DNA of 64,000 nucleotides from Hemileia vastatrix (Eukaryota; Basidiomycota; Pucciniomycetes; Pucciniales; Zaghouaniaceae), in NCBI GenBank assembly GCA_030280995.1, contig JASXTE010000012.1, positions 9,275,001 through 9,339,000 on the forward strand. The letters are read 5' to 3'. Positions 11,350 to 23,364 of the stretch are shown in pieces (positions within the stretch are counted from its first letter, which is position 1; every line of letters starts with the position of its first letter). Made by a program: the position numbers and the translations under genes. The notes beneath the pieces are model-generated. The model was given only the letters and a program-made list of their open reading frames with translations. It ran no database searches and was not told the DNA's origin.

Positions 11350-13018
11350 AAGTGGTAGTGAATCAATCTGAAACTCAAAATTTTTCCCCCAAATAATCCA
11401 TCACAACTTCTTCAGAATCTTTGAAACTCCACATAACTCCAATTTAGACTGTGAGTACCTAGACTCTATCCTTATAAAAGTCTCTGATTCATAAAGGACA
11501 GGCTTATACTTACCTTCATTATCCTCTTGCTTCAAGACTGGGCCTACTGCAGACACACTTAAATCCACTGCTAGAGTAATCTTTTCAGTTCCTTGTCCAT
11601 ATTCCAATTTCTTTAAGAAAATATCTTTCCATACAATTCTCTTCAAAAATTTGAATGATTTTTCACATTCCTCCGTCAAATACCAGAAAACATCTTTCCT
11701 TGTCAAGAACCTTATTTGAGAATATAACAAGGCAAAATCACAAATAAAAATTCTTACATATGTGCAAGTACCTAAAAACCCTCTAACTTCAGTAGTTTTT
11801 TTGGTCTTGGCCACATAAGTACCTTTTTTTTCTTTTTTTTTCAATGATCCTCCCTTTCCTACATACAAAATGCCCAAAAATGTCTAGCACTTGCACACAG
11901 CATGAAAATTTTGATCCTGAGACTTTTATTCCAGACTCCTCTATCTCAAAAAGTACCCTTTCAAGAGTGATCACATAATTCTAAATGAATCTTTTGGTTC
12001 TTGGATTCTCCCCCAGAACCTTTCCATTATAATTAGTTACTGGCTCTTTTATACCACTGTTTTCAATAAAAATTCCCACATATTTTGGAATTTCATTTTG
12101 TAATATCAACATCATCTGCCCCTGATACACTTCCACCAAGCTTTTAGTGCCCTTCAGTAACCTTGTTAATCAAAATTGCCCCAATGGAGTTTCAAACATA
12201 GTCATAGGCCTTGAAAATATATCTAACTTTCACTCATTGTATACTCTCATAATGTCTCCTAATCCATAGCATGCTCCTCCTGCAAAAGATTCCACAAACC
12301 CCTCTGGTGTTGGTGGGAATCCTGTGTCCTTTACTGTAACATTTTTCATCTCTCTTGAATAATGAACAACCCTTAATTTCCTTTTGTGTTTAACAACACA
12401 AACAACTTTAACTGAGTAATGAGACATTAAATTTTCATACATTCCAGACCTTAACCTCTCCCTAATTAGTTCTGTATACTCTTCTCTTATAGCCACTGGT
12501 ATAGGAAATGCTTTCTTTTGCCACAGCCCGTGAGGTATAACTAGAAAAATATAAGTTTATCCATGTGTATGCTTCAATGATCCTCTTTCCTCATTTGTAA
12601 ACACAATAGCCTTTTCCCTAAGTACCATAACATGTAAAAACAAGTTCTTTTCCTCTTGCAATAACCAATCTTCTGGTGCAAGATTAACAATCCCAATTCT
12701 TTCCAAATTTATCCTATAAGTAAGTGTAGGTTCAGGTGTATCATAAGTATTTCTTGATAGTTCTGGCCTCTGTAAAGGTATATTTAAATCCAACATTGGT
12801 ACATTTACTGGTTTATACTTTGATGCTAGACAGCCCCAGATACTACCTTCATTACTTAAAAATAGACCTTTTCTAATACAACATTGAGTTGAACTTACAT
12901 CCTGTTTTTGTCTTTTATTATTAATATAAGCATAAAGAAATCCATAATTAAAGAAATCAAAAATACTAGACACAATACACTCTATAGTAGTATTACCAAG
13001 ACACCTATGAAGTACCAC
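11350..13018 (-). pseudogene. RT and RNase H relic (type-3 element)
   Basis: Minus-strand fragments in several frames align by eye with type-2 Pol. The pre-RT segment (ERGSLKHTHG, 12560-13018) comes first, then the RT fingers and palm (KLRVVHYSREMKNVTVKDTG and FAGGACYGLGDIM, 12230-12496). Next is the thumb or connection (EVRGFLGTCTYVRIFI, near 11780) and RNase H (ITLAVDLSVSAVGPVL with the first Asp, and ESRYSQSKLELCGVSKILKK with the Glu, 11401-11600). No continuous frame remains. Confidence 0.85.
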
Positions 13019-13423
13019 TTTACCTATGCCTGCTTGGACTTACTGTTCACTATCCAGGTTCCTCTCATCCTGGGAGATAGTAATGCCTAAAATTCCAGCC
13101 CCTAATGATAAGATAGGTTTCTCTGTGGCAGAAACCCATTCCCTTCCTCCACATAAAACTCTCCTTCTTTCTCTAAACTCACAGCTCCAACATACTTAGT
13201 TTCCCAGTCACCATTCTTAGGTGCTACTAAGTCTGCTGGTACTAGAATACCATCATGAACCATAATCCTAATTCCTATATTTTTATTTCACAATAATGTA
13301 TATTGGCTGAATAATCCATCAAAAACGGTCATCATAAAACTTGATTTACCACACCCATTGGAACATAAAAATGCAAACCATTTGATTTCCCTACAACTCA
13401 CATCTTAAGATACTCAGCTACCA

Positions 13424-13780
13424 TTATAACTGGTAACCTAGCACCACCAATACCTGTGAAAGTTCCTTTTCAATCTTTAAATGGAAAATATAATTCCATT
13501 GTGTTTCTGCTGAAACCACATTGATCTGAGAAACAGTATCCAACAGTGCTCTGATCTGTTTTCCATTAATTATAAATGTTAGATACCCTAATGGACCTGC
13601 ATAATATGGAACCCTTAACAATCCAAAAACTGGCTGGAATGCATGATACACCATATCATACTCAGAACAATTAGAAACTCTTTGCTCCCCAAATTTTTCA
13701 ACTATTCCATTCACTTCATCTGGCACTACAGCTTTTAGCACCCCAAATGGAACTGAAACTGTTGTATGTAAATGTTTCAA
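13424..13780 (-). pseudogene. Aspartic protease relic (type-3 element)
   Basis: The minus-strand frame encodes the pattern I-x-G-K-x-I-R-A-L-L-D-T-V-S-Q-I-N-V-V-S. This is the retropepsin active-site segment, with the Gly of D-T-G changed to Val. The surrounding residues (PYYAGPLGYLTFIINGK before it) fit the first strand of the fold. Upstream on the minus strand (about 13860-14150) are fragments of the Gag-protease linker with an acidic stretch. The catalytic triad change alone would inactivate it. Its importance is comparative: the related type-2 element has no such domain that I can see. Confidence 0.75.
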
Positions 13781-15243
13781 ACCTTAATTTTCAGCTGCTT
13801 TTGGAAATTCAGAGTGAACTAGGAACTGCATCTTCCATTAGGTTTGAGCCACCTTCTTACCTGATTTCTCTCTTCCAGGTGGATTTTTAGGAGTATTATG
13901 CCTAGCTCCAGGAATCCCTTCAGCTGGTACCACTCTTTGCTGTACTAATTCTGGCTCCATCAACAATGGTTGGTCCTTGACCTGTTGATCCATGCCGTAA
14001 TCCATTTTATTCCCAGTTTAATCCTCCATTTCAACATCTTCAAGTGATTCTGGAGTATTCTCCCTCCTCATTATCTTCAGGGCTGACATACTTAGAATCC
14101 TCCCTCCTTGGCCTTTTAATAGTCTGTGTTGCCATCTTTTTATTCTTAGTGGAAAACATCTTTAACCACTGTAGAAATACTTATACAGTTGCCTTGATAT
14201 AAGCAAAATCCAAGGGTGTTGGATAAACAGAAAGAAACCCTTTCCCTTTGAGTAAAATAAGAGTTCACAATTAAATAAGCTATAATGTGTACTTTATATT
14301 AAAAAGACTTGTTGACCAATACAGATTTGTTGAATTTGGGATGATAGGGACCTGTTCAAAATAAAACAAAACTGAAATGCAACAAAAAGTTACACCAAAG
14401 AAATGATATTTTGAAAAGAAAATGATTTAAAAGTTTTTAAATTTTATAGATTCTATAAAGAAGGTTATCAATTTGAATCACTAAGGATAAGAGCTATCCA
14501 ATGGTACCCTATATGTTGATATTAATATAAGGTGTTGTTGCCTTATGTTAAATATTGTTAAATTATGTTTAAATTATAAAAAAGACCCTTATACTTGAAA
14601 TTAATAAGTTGAAAATAAGTAAAGGGCTAAGCCATTTTTTTCCTATGAATTGCCTCCTTCTGGAATTCCTAATGATACCTTACATGTATTTTCTCTACAA
14701 TAATTCAGTGATATAGTAGCATAATAAATTTAATAACCAAATTTTTCCACTGTGACTAAACTTTCCCCTTGTTAGCAAGTTTTTCCACAATGAGCTCTTT
14801 TTACCATAATGAGCTAATTTTTTCACCATGACCAAATTTTGCCACAGTGACAGAGTTTTCCCACAACACTTTGCTTTTGCACTGGAAAATCACCAGAGCA
14901 AGCCAGAATGCACAGGAGAACTGGAGCTCTGTGGCCATTCCATGAGCACACCACATCCACAAATAATACTTAAAACCACTACCTCAACTAAAAAAAATTA
15001 ATAAACAGAAGATAGAATAAAATCTGGGCTATCCAATGATAATAATCACCTTCCAAAATGCCAAATATCCAGCTGGATAATCCAGAAAATAGCTACTAAT
15101 CTTCAAAAAATAAACACAAGAGAGCCCCAGAAAATACCCAAATAGTAAAGAATCACCCCATAAATCCAATAAGACTATTACCTAATCCATAAAAACCATA
15201 TTTCTTCATTATAATCAGAAATCCTTCAAAAGTGACCACATTT

Positions 15244-16010
15244 TTAATGATAAATAAATTCATATTGAATTTTTTTTAAAAATAACCCTTTCTTTTTGAT
15301 GAAAATATCTAAATAGACCCCATAAAACCAAAATAATCTAAAATCTAGTAAATAGCATAATCCATAAAAATTGACACCATAAAGCCCACCCATATTTAGA
15401 ATGCCACACCATGCTGCAGTAAGTGGAGTTTCAACTGCTCCTTCTTTTGCCTTAAAATCCAATACCACAAAAGCTACTGCAATATAAAATGATTTTGCAT
15501 TCTTATCTTTTGTTTCAAGATCCTTGCCTTTAATGGATTTTCCTTCAATCGCTTTTTTATTGATATTATCAATGACCCTTTCTCACATCCCTAAATCTTC
15601 ACCCATGAGAATTTTTGTACCTTTTTCCAAAATTAGCATCCTTCCATCCTCATAAACCACCCCTTCTTCTTTATCCTTCTGAAGTGCATTAAATCTCAAC
15701 CTAGTATGACCTTATTTATTAAATTAAAAACGTAACATAGCAGAAGAATGCAATGGTTGAGGAGTAAACCTAGGCTTAGGTTTAGCTGTGTCACTCAGCT
15801 TCTTCTCCAGCTCATCAATCCTAGCCATTACTAAACCTAGATCCCATGCTGACACTTTCATTTTTGGGGTTGCTTCTGGTTGATATGACCCTGTACTTTA
15901 TGATACCTCTATTACCTCTAAGTTATACAAAGAATCCATAGATGCTTGGTGCTCTACACAATGCACTTTATTTCAGCTTCTACTTCTGTCTCTACCTCCT
16001 CTAATCCTGG
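15244..16010 (-). pseudogene. Gag C-terminal part with decayed zinc knuckle (type-3)
   Basis: The minus-strand translation shows a short heptad-like helix (MARIDELEKKL, near 15790-15830), then a decayed CCHC knuckle near 15680-15730 in which G-H-T is kept but Cys positions have become Phe or stop. The block GVVYEDGRMLILEKGTK...GMxERVIDNI follows. A knuckle followed by G-x-V-x-x-x-G-R and a L/M-x-ERV-D segment is the layout of the Gag end in basidiomycete Ty3/gypsy elements. Several stops are present. Between here and the protease (14121-15243) the sequence is too decayed to assign. It holds a degenerate run of about five 20-25-bp units of CCACAATGA type at 14765-14880. Confidence 0.5.
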
Positions 16011-16027
16011 GTATTTATCATTCTTGT

Positions 16028-17115
16028 TGTGGAAGTCTAAAGATTAGTGTGGAACTAAGTTTTATTTAAGGAGGATATTGGAAGTCTATTATAAAGATTA
16101 GAAAGTCCAATCTAATCTTATATAATTTTTATTTGAAATAATGGATGGTATTTATGTTGTGAAAGGGTTAGTTTTACAAGATTAAACAAATATTTCATGG
16201 TCAAGAAATGTAAGTATAGGCTTATAAGTGCATGGAAATAAAATGAAGAAGTCTAAGGAACATTTGGGATTTTCAGGAAATTATTATGATTTTTTAACTA
16301 TTTTTATTAATTTTATAAAGTATTTTTTTTTTCACAATTTACTTAACTTATATGATTTTTAATTAGATGAATATGGCTTCACAGACTACAAAAATTATTT
16401 AGGAATGTAGAGGAGAAGTAGCTTTATCATCTTTATTTTATTTAGATTCTTTTTAAGGTTTTAAGGTTCTAATTGAGTCCAGAAGTCTTTACAAGCTCCA
16501 GAATGCTCTGCACAGGCTGCATTTGAACTCTAAGATACTCTGGCTAAAATCCAGGATGCTCCAGGTGGGGAAAATCTAGCACATGACCTAAATATCCATA
16601 TAAAGCTGTAGACTCAAAATTAGATGAGAAATCCTATCATACAGTTAAGAAAAATATATCACATCATATCATTAACAACAACTATGCATATCAACAATTA
16701 TTAATCTTTAATACTCTTATAAAAATAACACTTTATATAACACTTTATATATATTATTCCACAAAATATTTACATATACTTATAGGGTATCGTTTTAAAG
16801 GTCTCATAATCATGGACTTGATTATAACATCTGTTCACACATATATTAATTCAGAAAAATATAAATTTTCAATCATTTAAAAAGCTTTTCTGGTACAACT
16901 TTACTGTTGTATTTTCTTCATCAAAACTAAAAGTACACTGATTCTACATATCAAACTGTTATTTTAAAATATTCAACTAGTTTTTTTACTAAGTAGACTT
17001 ATTAACTTAGTTAATTTTGAACCCATATTTTACTTAAAGAGACAGGTTTTTATTAGATTTATCCAACTCCCTTGGATTCTGCTTACAGAAAGGCAACTGT
17101 AAGAGTCTTTCTGCA
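16028..17115 (+). repeat. Type-2 LTR (outer element), with primer-binding site and leader
   Basis: It begins TGTGGAAGTC and ends CTGCA, giving TG..CA ends, and aligns throughout with the LTRs at 17233 and 53764. After a 4-nt spacer comes TGGTGCCCAACATGAGG (17120-17136), the primer-binding site. The short leader 17137-17232 is cut at TTTTAACGG, where the next LTR begins. In the complete copy the leader continues TTTTAACGGTTGTTAACG, so a second type-2 element inserted here. Both older LTRs have lost many CG dinucleotides relative to the 53764 copy. Confidence 0.85.
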
Positions 17116-17232
17116 TTGATGGTGCCCAACATGAGGTTTGACTTCTATGGCTTTTAATCCATCTTACTTGGTATCTGGACATGCTTAGCCTTCAAGAGGT
17201 TTATTTAAAAAACACTTATTTCATTTTAACGG

Positions 17233-18341
17233 TGTGGCAGGCTTAAGTTTAGTAGGACGCTAAAGTTTATTATAAAGGAATTTTTGGAAGATTATTGTTG
17301 AGATTGGAAAAGCCAATATAATTTTAAAATGTTTATGTTTAAAAGAATGAGTATTAGAAGTGGCTTAAAAGGGGTTACTTAAACAAGTCAATGAAAAATG
17401 AATAATTAACAGTCAGGAAATGCAAGTATAAGTCTAAAAGTGCATTGAAATTAAAATCAGGAGTCTCAAGAACCTTTGGGAATTTTCTTGAAATTTTTAC
17501 TATTTTTCTACAATTTTTAATAATTTTATAAAGGATTTTTGTATATTTTTAATTTTTCATAATAAATTTAGCTTTGATAATTTTTTACTAGATGAATAGG
17601 GCTGTGAAGACTACAAAAATTAGAATGGTTTATAAAGGAGAAGTAGCTCTATTATATATCATTTTTCTAGATTTTTAAGAAGTATTAAAAAGGTTCTAAT
17701 TGAGTCTAGAAGTCTGTACAAGTTCTTTACAAACTCCGGTTAACTCTGGATAAGCTCCGGAATACTCCGGTTAGGGAAAGTAGGGCACATGACATACTAT
17801 GCATATAAAGCCTGTAGACTCAAAATTAGACTGATATAGGGAGGAGAACAGTCTAACAACTTAATAAAAATTCACAACAACACATATTATTAACAATATT
17901 TATTACTTACATAAAAAATTATAAAATTGTAATACCCTTATAAATATAACACTTTTACATAACATTTTATTAAATTAACTCATCATAATATATAATAACT
18001 TTTAGGGTACCATTTTAAAGGTCTCATCATCAGGGATCTTATTTTAACAACTAAATATTATAAAAATAAAAGCTTCATAAAAACATATTACTCAATCCTT
18101 TATATAACTTTTATAAATACAGCTTCATTGTTGTGTTTCTCACTCTCATTATAAAGAACACTGTTTCAACATCTCAAAACTGTTTATAAAAAATAGTTTA
18201 TTGGTCATTTAATATCAACTATAGACTATAGCTTAGTTAATTGTGAACTCTTTATTTACTTAAATGGATAGGGGTTTACTTGGTTTATCCAACTCCCTTG
18301 GATTGTGCTTACAGAAAGGCAACTTTAAGAGTATTTCTACA
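17233..18341 (+). repeat. Type-2 LTR of copy C, followed by its primer-binding site
   Basis: It begins TGTGGCAGGC and ends TCTACA. After a 4-nt spacer, TGGTGCCTAACATGGGG at 18346-18362 is the primer-binding site. The complementary tRNA 3' end resembles the lysine tRNA family used by elements with TGGCGCCCAAC-type sites (inference). A run of CTCCGG-like repeats near 17730-17770 corresponds to the CG-rich array at 54215-54310 of the younger LTR. The leader runs 18363-18478. This is the 5' LTR of copy C, whose gag starts at 18479. Confidence 0.87.
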
Positions 18342-18478
18342 TTGGTGGTGCCTAACATGGGGTTCAAATTCTCTAAGTTTTAAAAGAAACTACTTGATAT
18401 CTGGACTATCTTAGCCTGAAAGAGGGATGTCTAGCAAACACTTATATTCATTTAATGGTTTAATCTTATGATTTTGGG

Positions 18479-19626
18479 ATGTCATTTGCTATTGGATCTG
18501 GTGTTTTTGCTGCTGGTGTACCCGTTAGGGCACCAGTAAGTATTGTATCTTGGGATGGAACAAAGTTTACTGGTAAAGATTTAGAGGTATTTTTATTTAG
18601 GTATTTAACTGCTGCTGGATTGGATTGAGCTTAACCTGTGGATATGGTAAAGCAGATTATGTTTTTTATGGGAGATATAGAGGTTGAAGAAGAGGGTATT
18701 GCTATGGATGGCTATAAAGGTCAAAATTAAGAAAAGCTGAAGATGGAAATGGAAAAGGTGGTGGCCAAAGGTTTATTCATTGGAGGATCTGAAGAATATT
18801 ACTAGGAAATGGGAATCAAAAGGTGGTGTAACATCTCTGGGTTAGTATTATCAGTTTATGATTGAATTTCAGGTGGTTTTGGATTATTTGTTGGAGTACA
18901 AAATTTTATATAATGATAATGTATCAAAGTATGTTTTTTGGGATACTTTAGGGGAAAAGTTTAAGAAAGACATTTTGATGCTGCTCATTAGTTCTAATTT
19001 GATGAAGAATCTCCCAGATAGAGAAACTAGGATTCCTGGCATGCAGGTGCTAAAGAAATTTATTTTAAAAAATCTGGATACTCATAATTCTGTTGATTTG
19101 AACTCTGGAGAAGATGTTTTGGTCAATCTAGAGGTAGAAGATTACGGTGTAGAAGATTTAGTTACTGTTTAAATTTTGGATTAAGATATTCCTGAAGATA
19201 TTATTTTTGATAACAATTCTGTTGGGAAAGAAGAGGTTTCTGAAGAAAAAGATATTTATTTCACTATTGAAGGATTTTTTGGATTGTGGGAAAGATTTTG
19301 TGTTGGATAATTTGGAGTTGGATTTGGAGGATTATTTGCCTCAGGGTTTGTCATCAGGAGAAGAGATTTTCTGCATTGAAGATGTGGAAATGGTTTATGG
19401 ATTAAGTATAAGTATGGAGGATTTGGTTCAATCTCAGGAAGAGATTTTAAAGGTGGATGCTGTTGTTCCTGCACTAATGGATGGTTCAGAGGCATTGATT
19501 GATGGGGTGAATAACTGGTATTCACCTAAAATTTGGAAAAAGGTGTGTGTTTATTTTAGTCCTTTAGTAGGACAAATTCTGGTGGTTTTTTTTTGTGGTT
19601 TAAGGATTGGGTGGATATACCATTAG
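18479..19626 (+). pseudogene. Gag of type-2 copy C, broken
   Basis: The start ATG lies in the same TTTTGGG-ATG context as the complete gag at 55059, and the product is similar over its length (FxGxDLExFLxRY, DILMLLISSNLMKNLPD, DTHNSVDLNSGED, acidic tail). Several stops and at least two frameshifts break it (open parts 18858-19172 and 19207-19626). No zinc knuckle is visible, as in the complete copy. After the gag end at about 19626 comes the conserved hairpin CCTC-CAAAAT-GAGG-A-TAAACT (19671-19691), then the start of pol, which is interrupted by the Harbinger insertion. Confidence 0.85.
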
Positions 19627-19743
19627 GGAAAATTTATAGATTTCAATTAAAGGATCTCAAAAATTTAATTCCTCCAAAATGAGGATAAACTATCTTTAAA
19701 TAGGCTGGATCTTCTATATCTTTTATTTGAATTATTTTGGATT

Positions 19744-19912
19744 CTTTTATTCCCTTCAAGAATTCTATGAAGACCCCCATTTTTTGGGGTAGTAATGGCT
19801 GATCACTCTAATGTTGTAATCTCTCTTCAACATGAGATCCCGGATTTTTATTCTCTTCAGAATTTTATGAATACCCTCATTTTTTGGGGGTAGTAAGGGC
19901 TGATTGCTCTAA
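19744..19912 (+). repeat. Local tandem duplication at the gag-pol junction of copy C
   Basis: A segment of about 100 bp is present twice: TTCAAGAATTCTATGAAGACCC...TTTTTTGGGGTAG...GGCTGATCACTC, then CTTCAGAATTTTATGAATACCC...TTTTTTGGGGGTAG...GGCTGATTGCTC. The complete copy at 56310-56375 has it only once. The Harbinger element inserted in the second unit, at its CTCTAA. Confidence 0.75.
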
Positions 19913-19945
19913 TAGGGGGTATCAATGTTCAGGGATCCGCAATTA

Positions 19946-20092
19946 GGGATCAGGAATTTTTTTTTCTGGGATCAGACATTATTAATTGTGGTAGATTCTT
20001 ATCCACTAGCCCCAGGGCTAGTGGATAAGGAATCCATGATAATGCATTATCCCGCCTCTTATACCCCAATTTCCATTCTAATTCCTGATCCC
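19946..20092. repeat. Long interrupted palindrome near the left Harbinger end
   Basis: The outer arms are GGGATCAGGAATT (19946-19958) and its exact complement (20080-20092). The inner arms are CTTATCCACTAGCCC (19998-20012) and its exact complement (20015-20029), with a 2-nt loop. It could be a foldback insertion or a subterminal transposase-binding or hairpin structure. It lies between the terminal repeat and the transposase gene. Confidence 0.85.
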
Positions 20093-20292
20093 AAACTCAT
20101 CTCAACCATGATGGATTTGCAAGAAAGTCAAATGACTCATAATTGCTGATGCCATCCTTAAGTCTTTCCTCACTCTATGCTACTTAGTTTTGGTGGAGAA
20201 CACTTAAGTTTTTTTTCTATATACACACCCCAACTGCACATTTGGTGGTGAATTTCCACTTCCCTCATCACATAACCCTTCCACTGGCAACA

Positions 20293-21414
20293 ATGAACCA
20301 CCTCTCTACTAGGAAGCTACTTCACTCAACAATGAATGCTATTACTTTTCTTTTAGTTCTTTACTATAAATCTAACTCTGATTTGGAAGATGCTTTAGCT
20401 TATATGTGTTTTCTTTCCAAAAAGTGTTACATCATCAACAGGGGGCCAAATCTTTATCATGATCCCCGATATGATCTGGCCTCCATTCTCAACATTCCTC
20501 ATTTAAACTTCACCCAACTTTTTAGAACTTCTCCTGATTCTTTCTTCAAACTTTATCAACTCAGCTACAATCATCCTATCTTTCATAACAATTCCCATAA
20601 CAAACAGCGTAATCCTGCCATACAACTTGCTGTTGCACTATGTTGCTTTGGCTCAAATGGAAACGGTGCTTGTGTAAGACATTTGGATAATCTCTTTAAC
20701 ATAGGATATGGTACCATGATATTATATACCAAGCACTGTATGATTGCTATCCTTTCCCTCAAGTCTTAAACACTTGCTTGGCTAACTCCAGAACAGGGAC
20801 TTGAATCCTCTCAAGTAATGCAAGCTGAAGGTTTCCCTGGCTGTGTAGTATTTGTTGATGGCACAACTATACCTTTGAGTCAAAAGCCTGCTCATGATGG
20901 CAACCATTATTTTGATCACAAAAAAAGGTTTCTTCAAAATCTTCTCCAATTTCTCATCCTTCATAAACTAACTTTTTATCTTCTTTCTAGATACTCTATT
21001 ACTGTTCAACTTGTATGCGATGTGAGTAAAAAACTTATTGCTTTTCATAGTGGCTACCCTGGCTCATGTCATGACTCTTCTGTCTTCCAAAGAATGAGGA
21101 TTTCTCAAAACCCTGACTCATACTTTGTTGAATCTCAGTACCTCCTTGCAGACTCAGCATATGCAAGTGTGAAGTACATTATAGCTGCTTTCCGTGGTGC
21201 AACCCAAGAAAATGACCCCAAAACTAAATTTAATTATCACCTTGCCCAATCAAGAGTACAAATTGAACATGCTATAGGTATTTTAAAGGGACGATTTTCT
21301 AGTCTTTGGGAGCTCAGAATCCAATTTCAAAAAAAATTGGAGATCAAAACTGCAAATCATTGGATCATGACTTGCATTATACTAACGGGAATCGAACTGC
21401 ACTCCAAAATTTAG
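20293..21414 (+). pseudogene. HARBI1-like DDE transposase with one intron and one nonsense codon
   Basis: It matches the DDE superfamily endonuclease (DDE_Tnp_4) of PIF/Harbinger. The N-terminal helical part (FFKLYQLSYNHPIFHNNS, LAVALCCFGSNGNG) is followed by the core with catalytic Asp in FVDGTTIPL (20857), Asp in LLADSAYA (21151) and Glu in RVQIEHAIGILKGRF (21265). The conserved GYPGSCHDSSVF is present. An unusual 21-residue insertion between YFDHKKR and YSITVQLVCD is explained by a 63-nt intron, 20928-20990: GTTTCT donor, TTTCTAG acceptor, ACTAAC branch site at 20967-20972. Removing it joins the two motifs in frame. A TAA at 20767-20769 breaks the frame, and both halves are in the same frame. 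The ATG at 20293 is the best start upstream; 20332 is an alternative. Confidence 0.92.
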
Positions 21415-22058
21415 GTTCATATATTGACTAAATGTCATATATATCGTGGTAATTTTTGAAATTACTATTAGTGGGTCACTTTGCACTCTTCATTCTCTAT
21501 GTATTTCCTTTTACTCAGCACTCTGTAAGTGGCATTAATTTGCTCATTTTACAGGGGGAGGTGTCAAGTAAATTGGAATTATTTTTTTTTATTTTCTTAT
21601 TTTTCCTAGTTGACAATAATAGAGCAATTGTGTTCTTAGTCCTAGAAGTAATAAAAATTATATTTTAAAAATTAATTATTATAATATTCAGTTGACTTTT
21701 GTACTGATAATTTTAATTTTATTTGTTTCAGTTGACAAATTGTGCTGACAATAAAATTTTATAAAATTCATATTTAATTATTTCAGTTGAAATGAAGTCC
21801 TGGTAGTTAATAATTCAGTTGATTTAAAAATCCTGATAATCATTCTCATAAAATTGTTAATAAAAAATTTAAATTTATTTCTTCAGTTGATTATATTATA
21901 ATCCTGGTTTTAAATTTTTTTGAATTAATAAATTGATTATTATTTTAGTTGATTTTATCCTGAAAATTTTATTTTATTATCTTTCTTTTAAATATAAAGT
22001 AAATATATAAATTAATTCATCTTATTTTCTCCCTCTCTCATTCCAGTAAAAACTAGAA

Positions 22059-23364
22059 ATGACTGATCAAGGTATCTATGCTGCACGTGAAGAAAAATTG
22101 GATTTGATTGATTATGATGAGGCTACTTCTGTGAGTTCCCATTTAACCAGTAGATTATCTCAAATTAATCAATCACTGCCCCAATCAGGATGTAGAAATG
22201 GAGGAAGTGGAAGTTCTGGTGGAAACAACTCAGGAACAGAAACCTATTATAAACCCCCCAGAAGGACTTCCAAAAGGCTTCAAGATAAAAAAGATGCCAT
22301 TGACTCAACAAGTAAAGAACCTGTCAACACATATAAAGTAACTAAGGACAGAAAACTTGAAATTGAGGTCAAGAGTAGATGCTTTAGAAGAAAAGGTAAG
22401 AAAAATAGATGTTTTTCTTCAAGAGAAGAGGAAACCTCCTCCCCACAGGGATCTTTAGCAATTGGCTCCCCAGCAGCCAGAGAAAGTGGAAGTATTCAAG
22501 TGGCAGTGGGATTGGCTGAACACTCAGTCAGTGAGATTACCTGTCTCAAAACCAACAGACGCCCCAAGCAGGTCCATCCAGACAAGACCAAGTCAACCCA
22601 ACACCTCCTCACCCCTATCAAGGAGGAAGAAGAAGAAAAAACAATATGATCTTTCCCAGAAAACCTTGGTAAGCCCCTCTATTGATTCTCAAGTACCATT
22701 TCTTGTAACTAATTCAGTTCCCTCAGGTAATTATGGAAGAGGAGATGAGACTGTGATTACTGTAGAGAACAGTAGACAAATTGCTCAAATTTCAAATTTA
22801 TCTAATCCTTTAGTTCTAATTGCTACCTCAATGATAAATCCTGATATGGCTGTTATTGATGAGACATTTGAACCTGAGTTTTATGAGATTCTGGAAAGTT
22901 ACTCTGTTTCCTTACTGAGAAACATTCCAGATGTAGCTAACATCAATGATAAATATTTGAGAGATATTATTGCCAAACATAACCATATAATGGACAACAT
23001 GCAATCGACTCAGAAATATAATAGTTTGTTAACTGAGCAGGGTTATCAAGCATTAAGAAGTGAATCACAGAGAGTCTCTGATGAATTGTCTCATTACAAA
23101 GCAACCCATGAAAAGAAAGTTGCTTTATGGCAAAATATCAAAAATGATTTGTCTAAACTGAAAGATACTGTATCTGCCTGTTGCCAGGAGGTGGAGATAG
23201 ACAAGATGAATCTGAAAAGATTGAATGACCAATTTTCATCTTTTCAAAATAAGAATCAGTTATCTTTTTCAACAATCAATGAGGGTTTATCTAGTCTTCC
23301 AAGATTGAAAACTAGACTAACAACCATTGAGGAGAAAATGAACTCATTGTTTATTGATGAATAG
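22059..23364 (+). pseudogene. Gag N-terminal region of copy B, two overlapping frames
   Basis: The frame from ATG 22059 (MTDQGIYAAREE...) runs to 22649 and matches the N-terminus of the intact Gag: RRTSKRLQDKK against RRSSKRLQNKK, and a shared DRK block. In the +1 frame, from a conserved ATG at 22198, the sequence EGLPKGFKIKK, then a heptad-like helix and EVFKWQWDWL, matches the overlapping +1 frame of the intact copy, and more closely than the first frame does. Here, unlike in the intact copy, the +1 frame runs on into the gag body (SMINPDMAVIDETFEPEFYEIL) up to TAG at 23362. Stops in the +1 frame near 22342 and 22454 make it a pseudogene. Confidence 0.8.

Larger units (their letters stand above)
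9300..16027 (-). mobile_element. Type-3 Ty3/gypsy element, strongly decayed
   Basis: Reading the minus strand from 16.0 kb down to 9.3 kb gives, in order, relics of a Gag C-terminus with a zinc knuckle, an aspartic protease, RT, RNase H, a tether and an integrase. Pol is clearly related to the type-2 pol at 56297-60499, but Gag and protease differ from type-2. Many stops and frameshifts mark it as old. Its 5' (right) part is cut by the type-2 LTR that begins at 16028. I could not define its LTRs. Confidence 0.85.

Noticed and set aside
21551..21560. GTGTCAAGT after GGGGGAGG as an LTR start for copy B
   Set aside because: It does not continue like the 3' LTR (TGTCAGCCAGGC), and the sequence to the right matches the leader.
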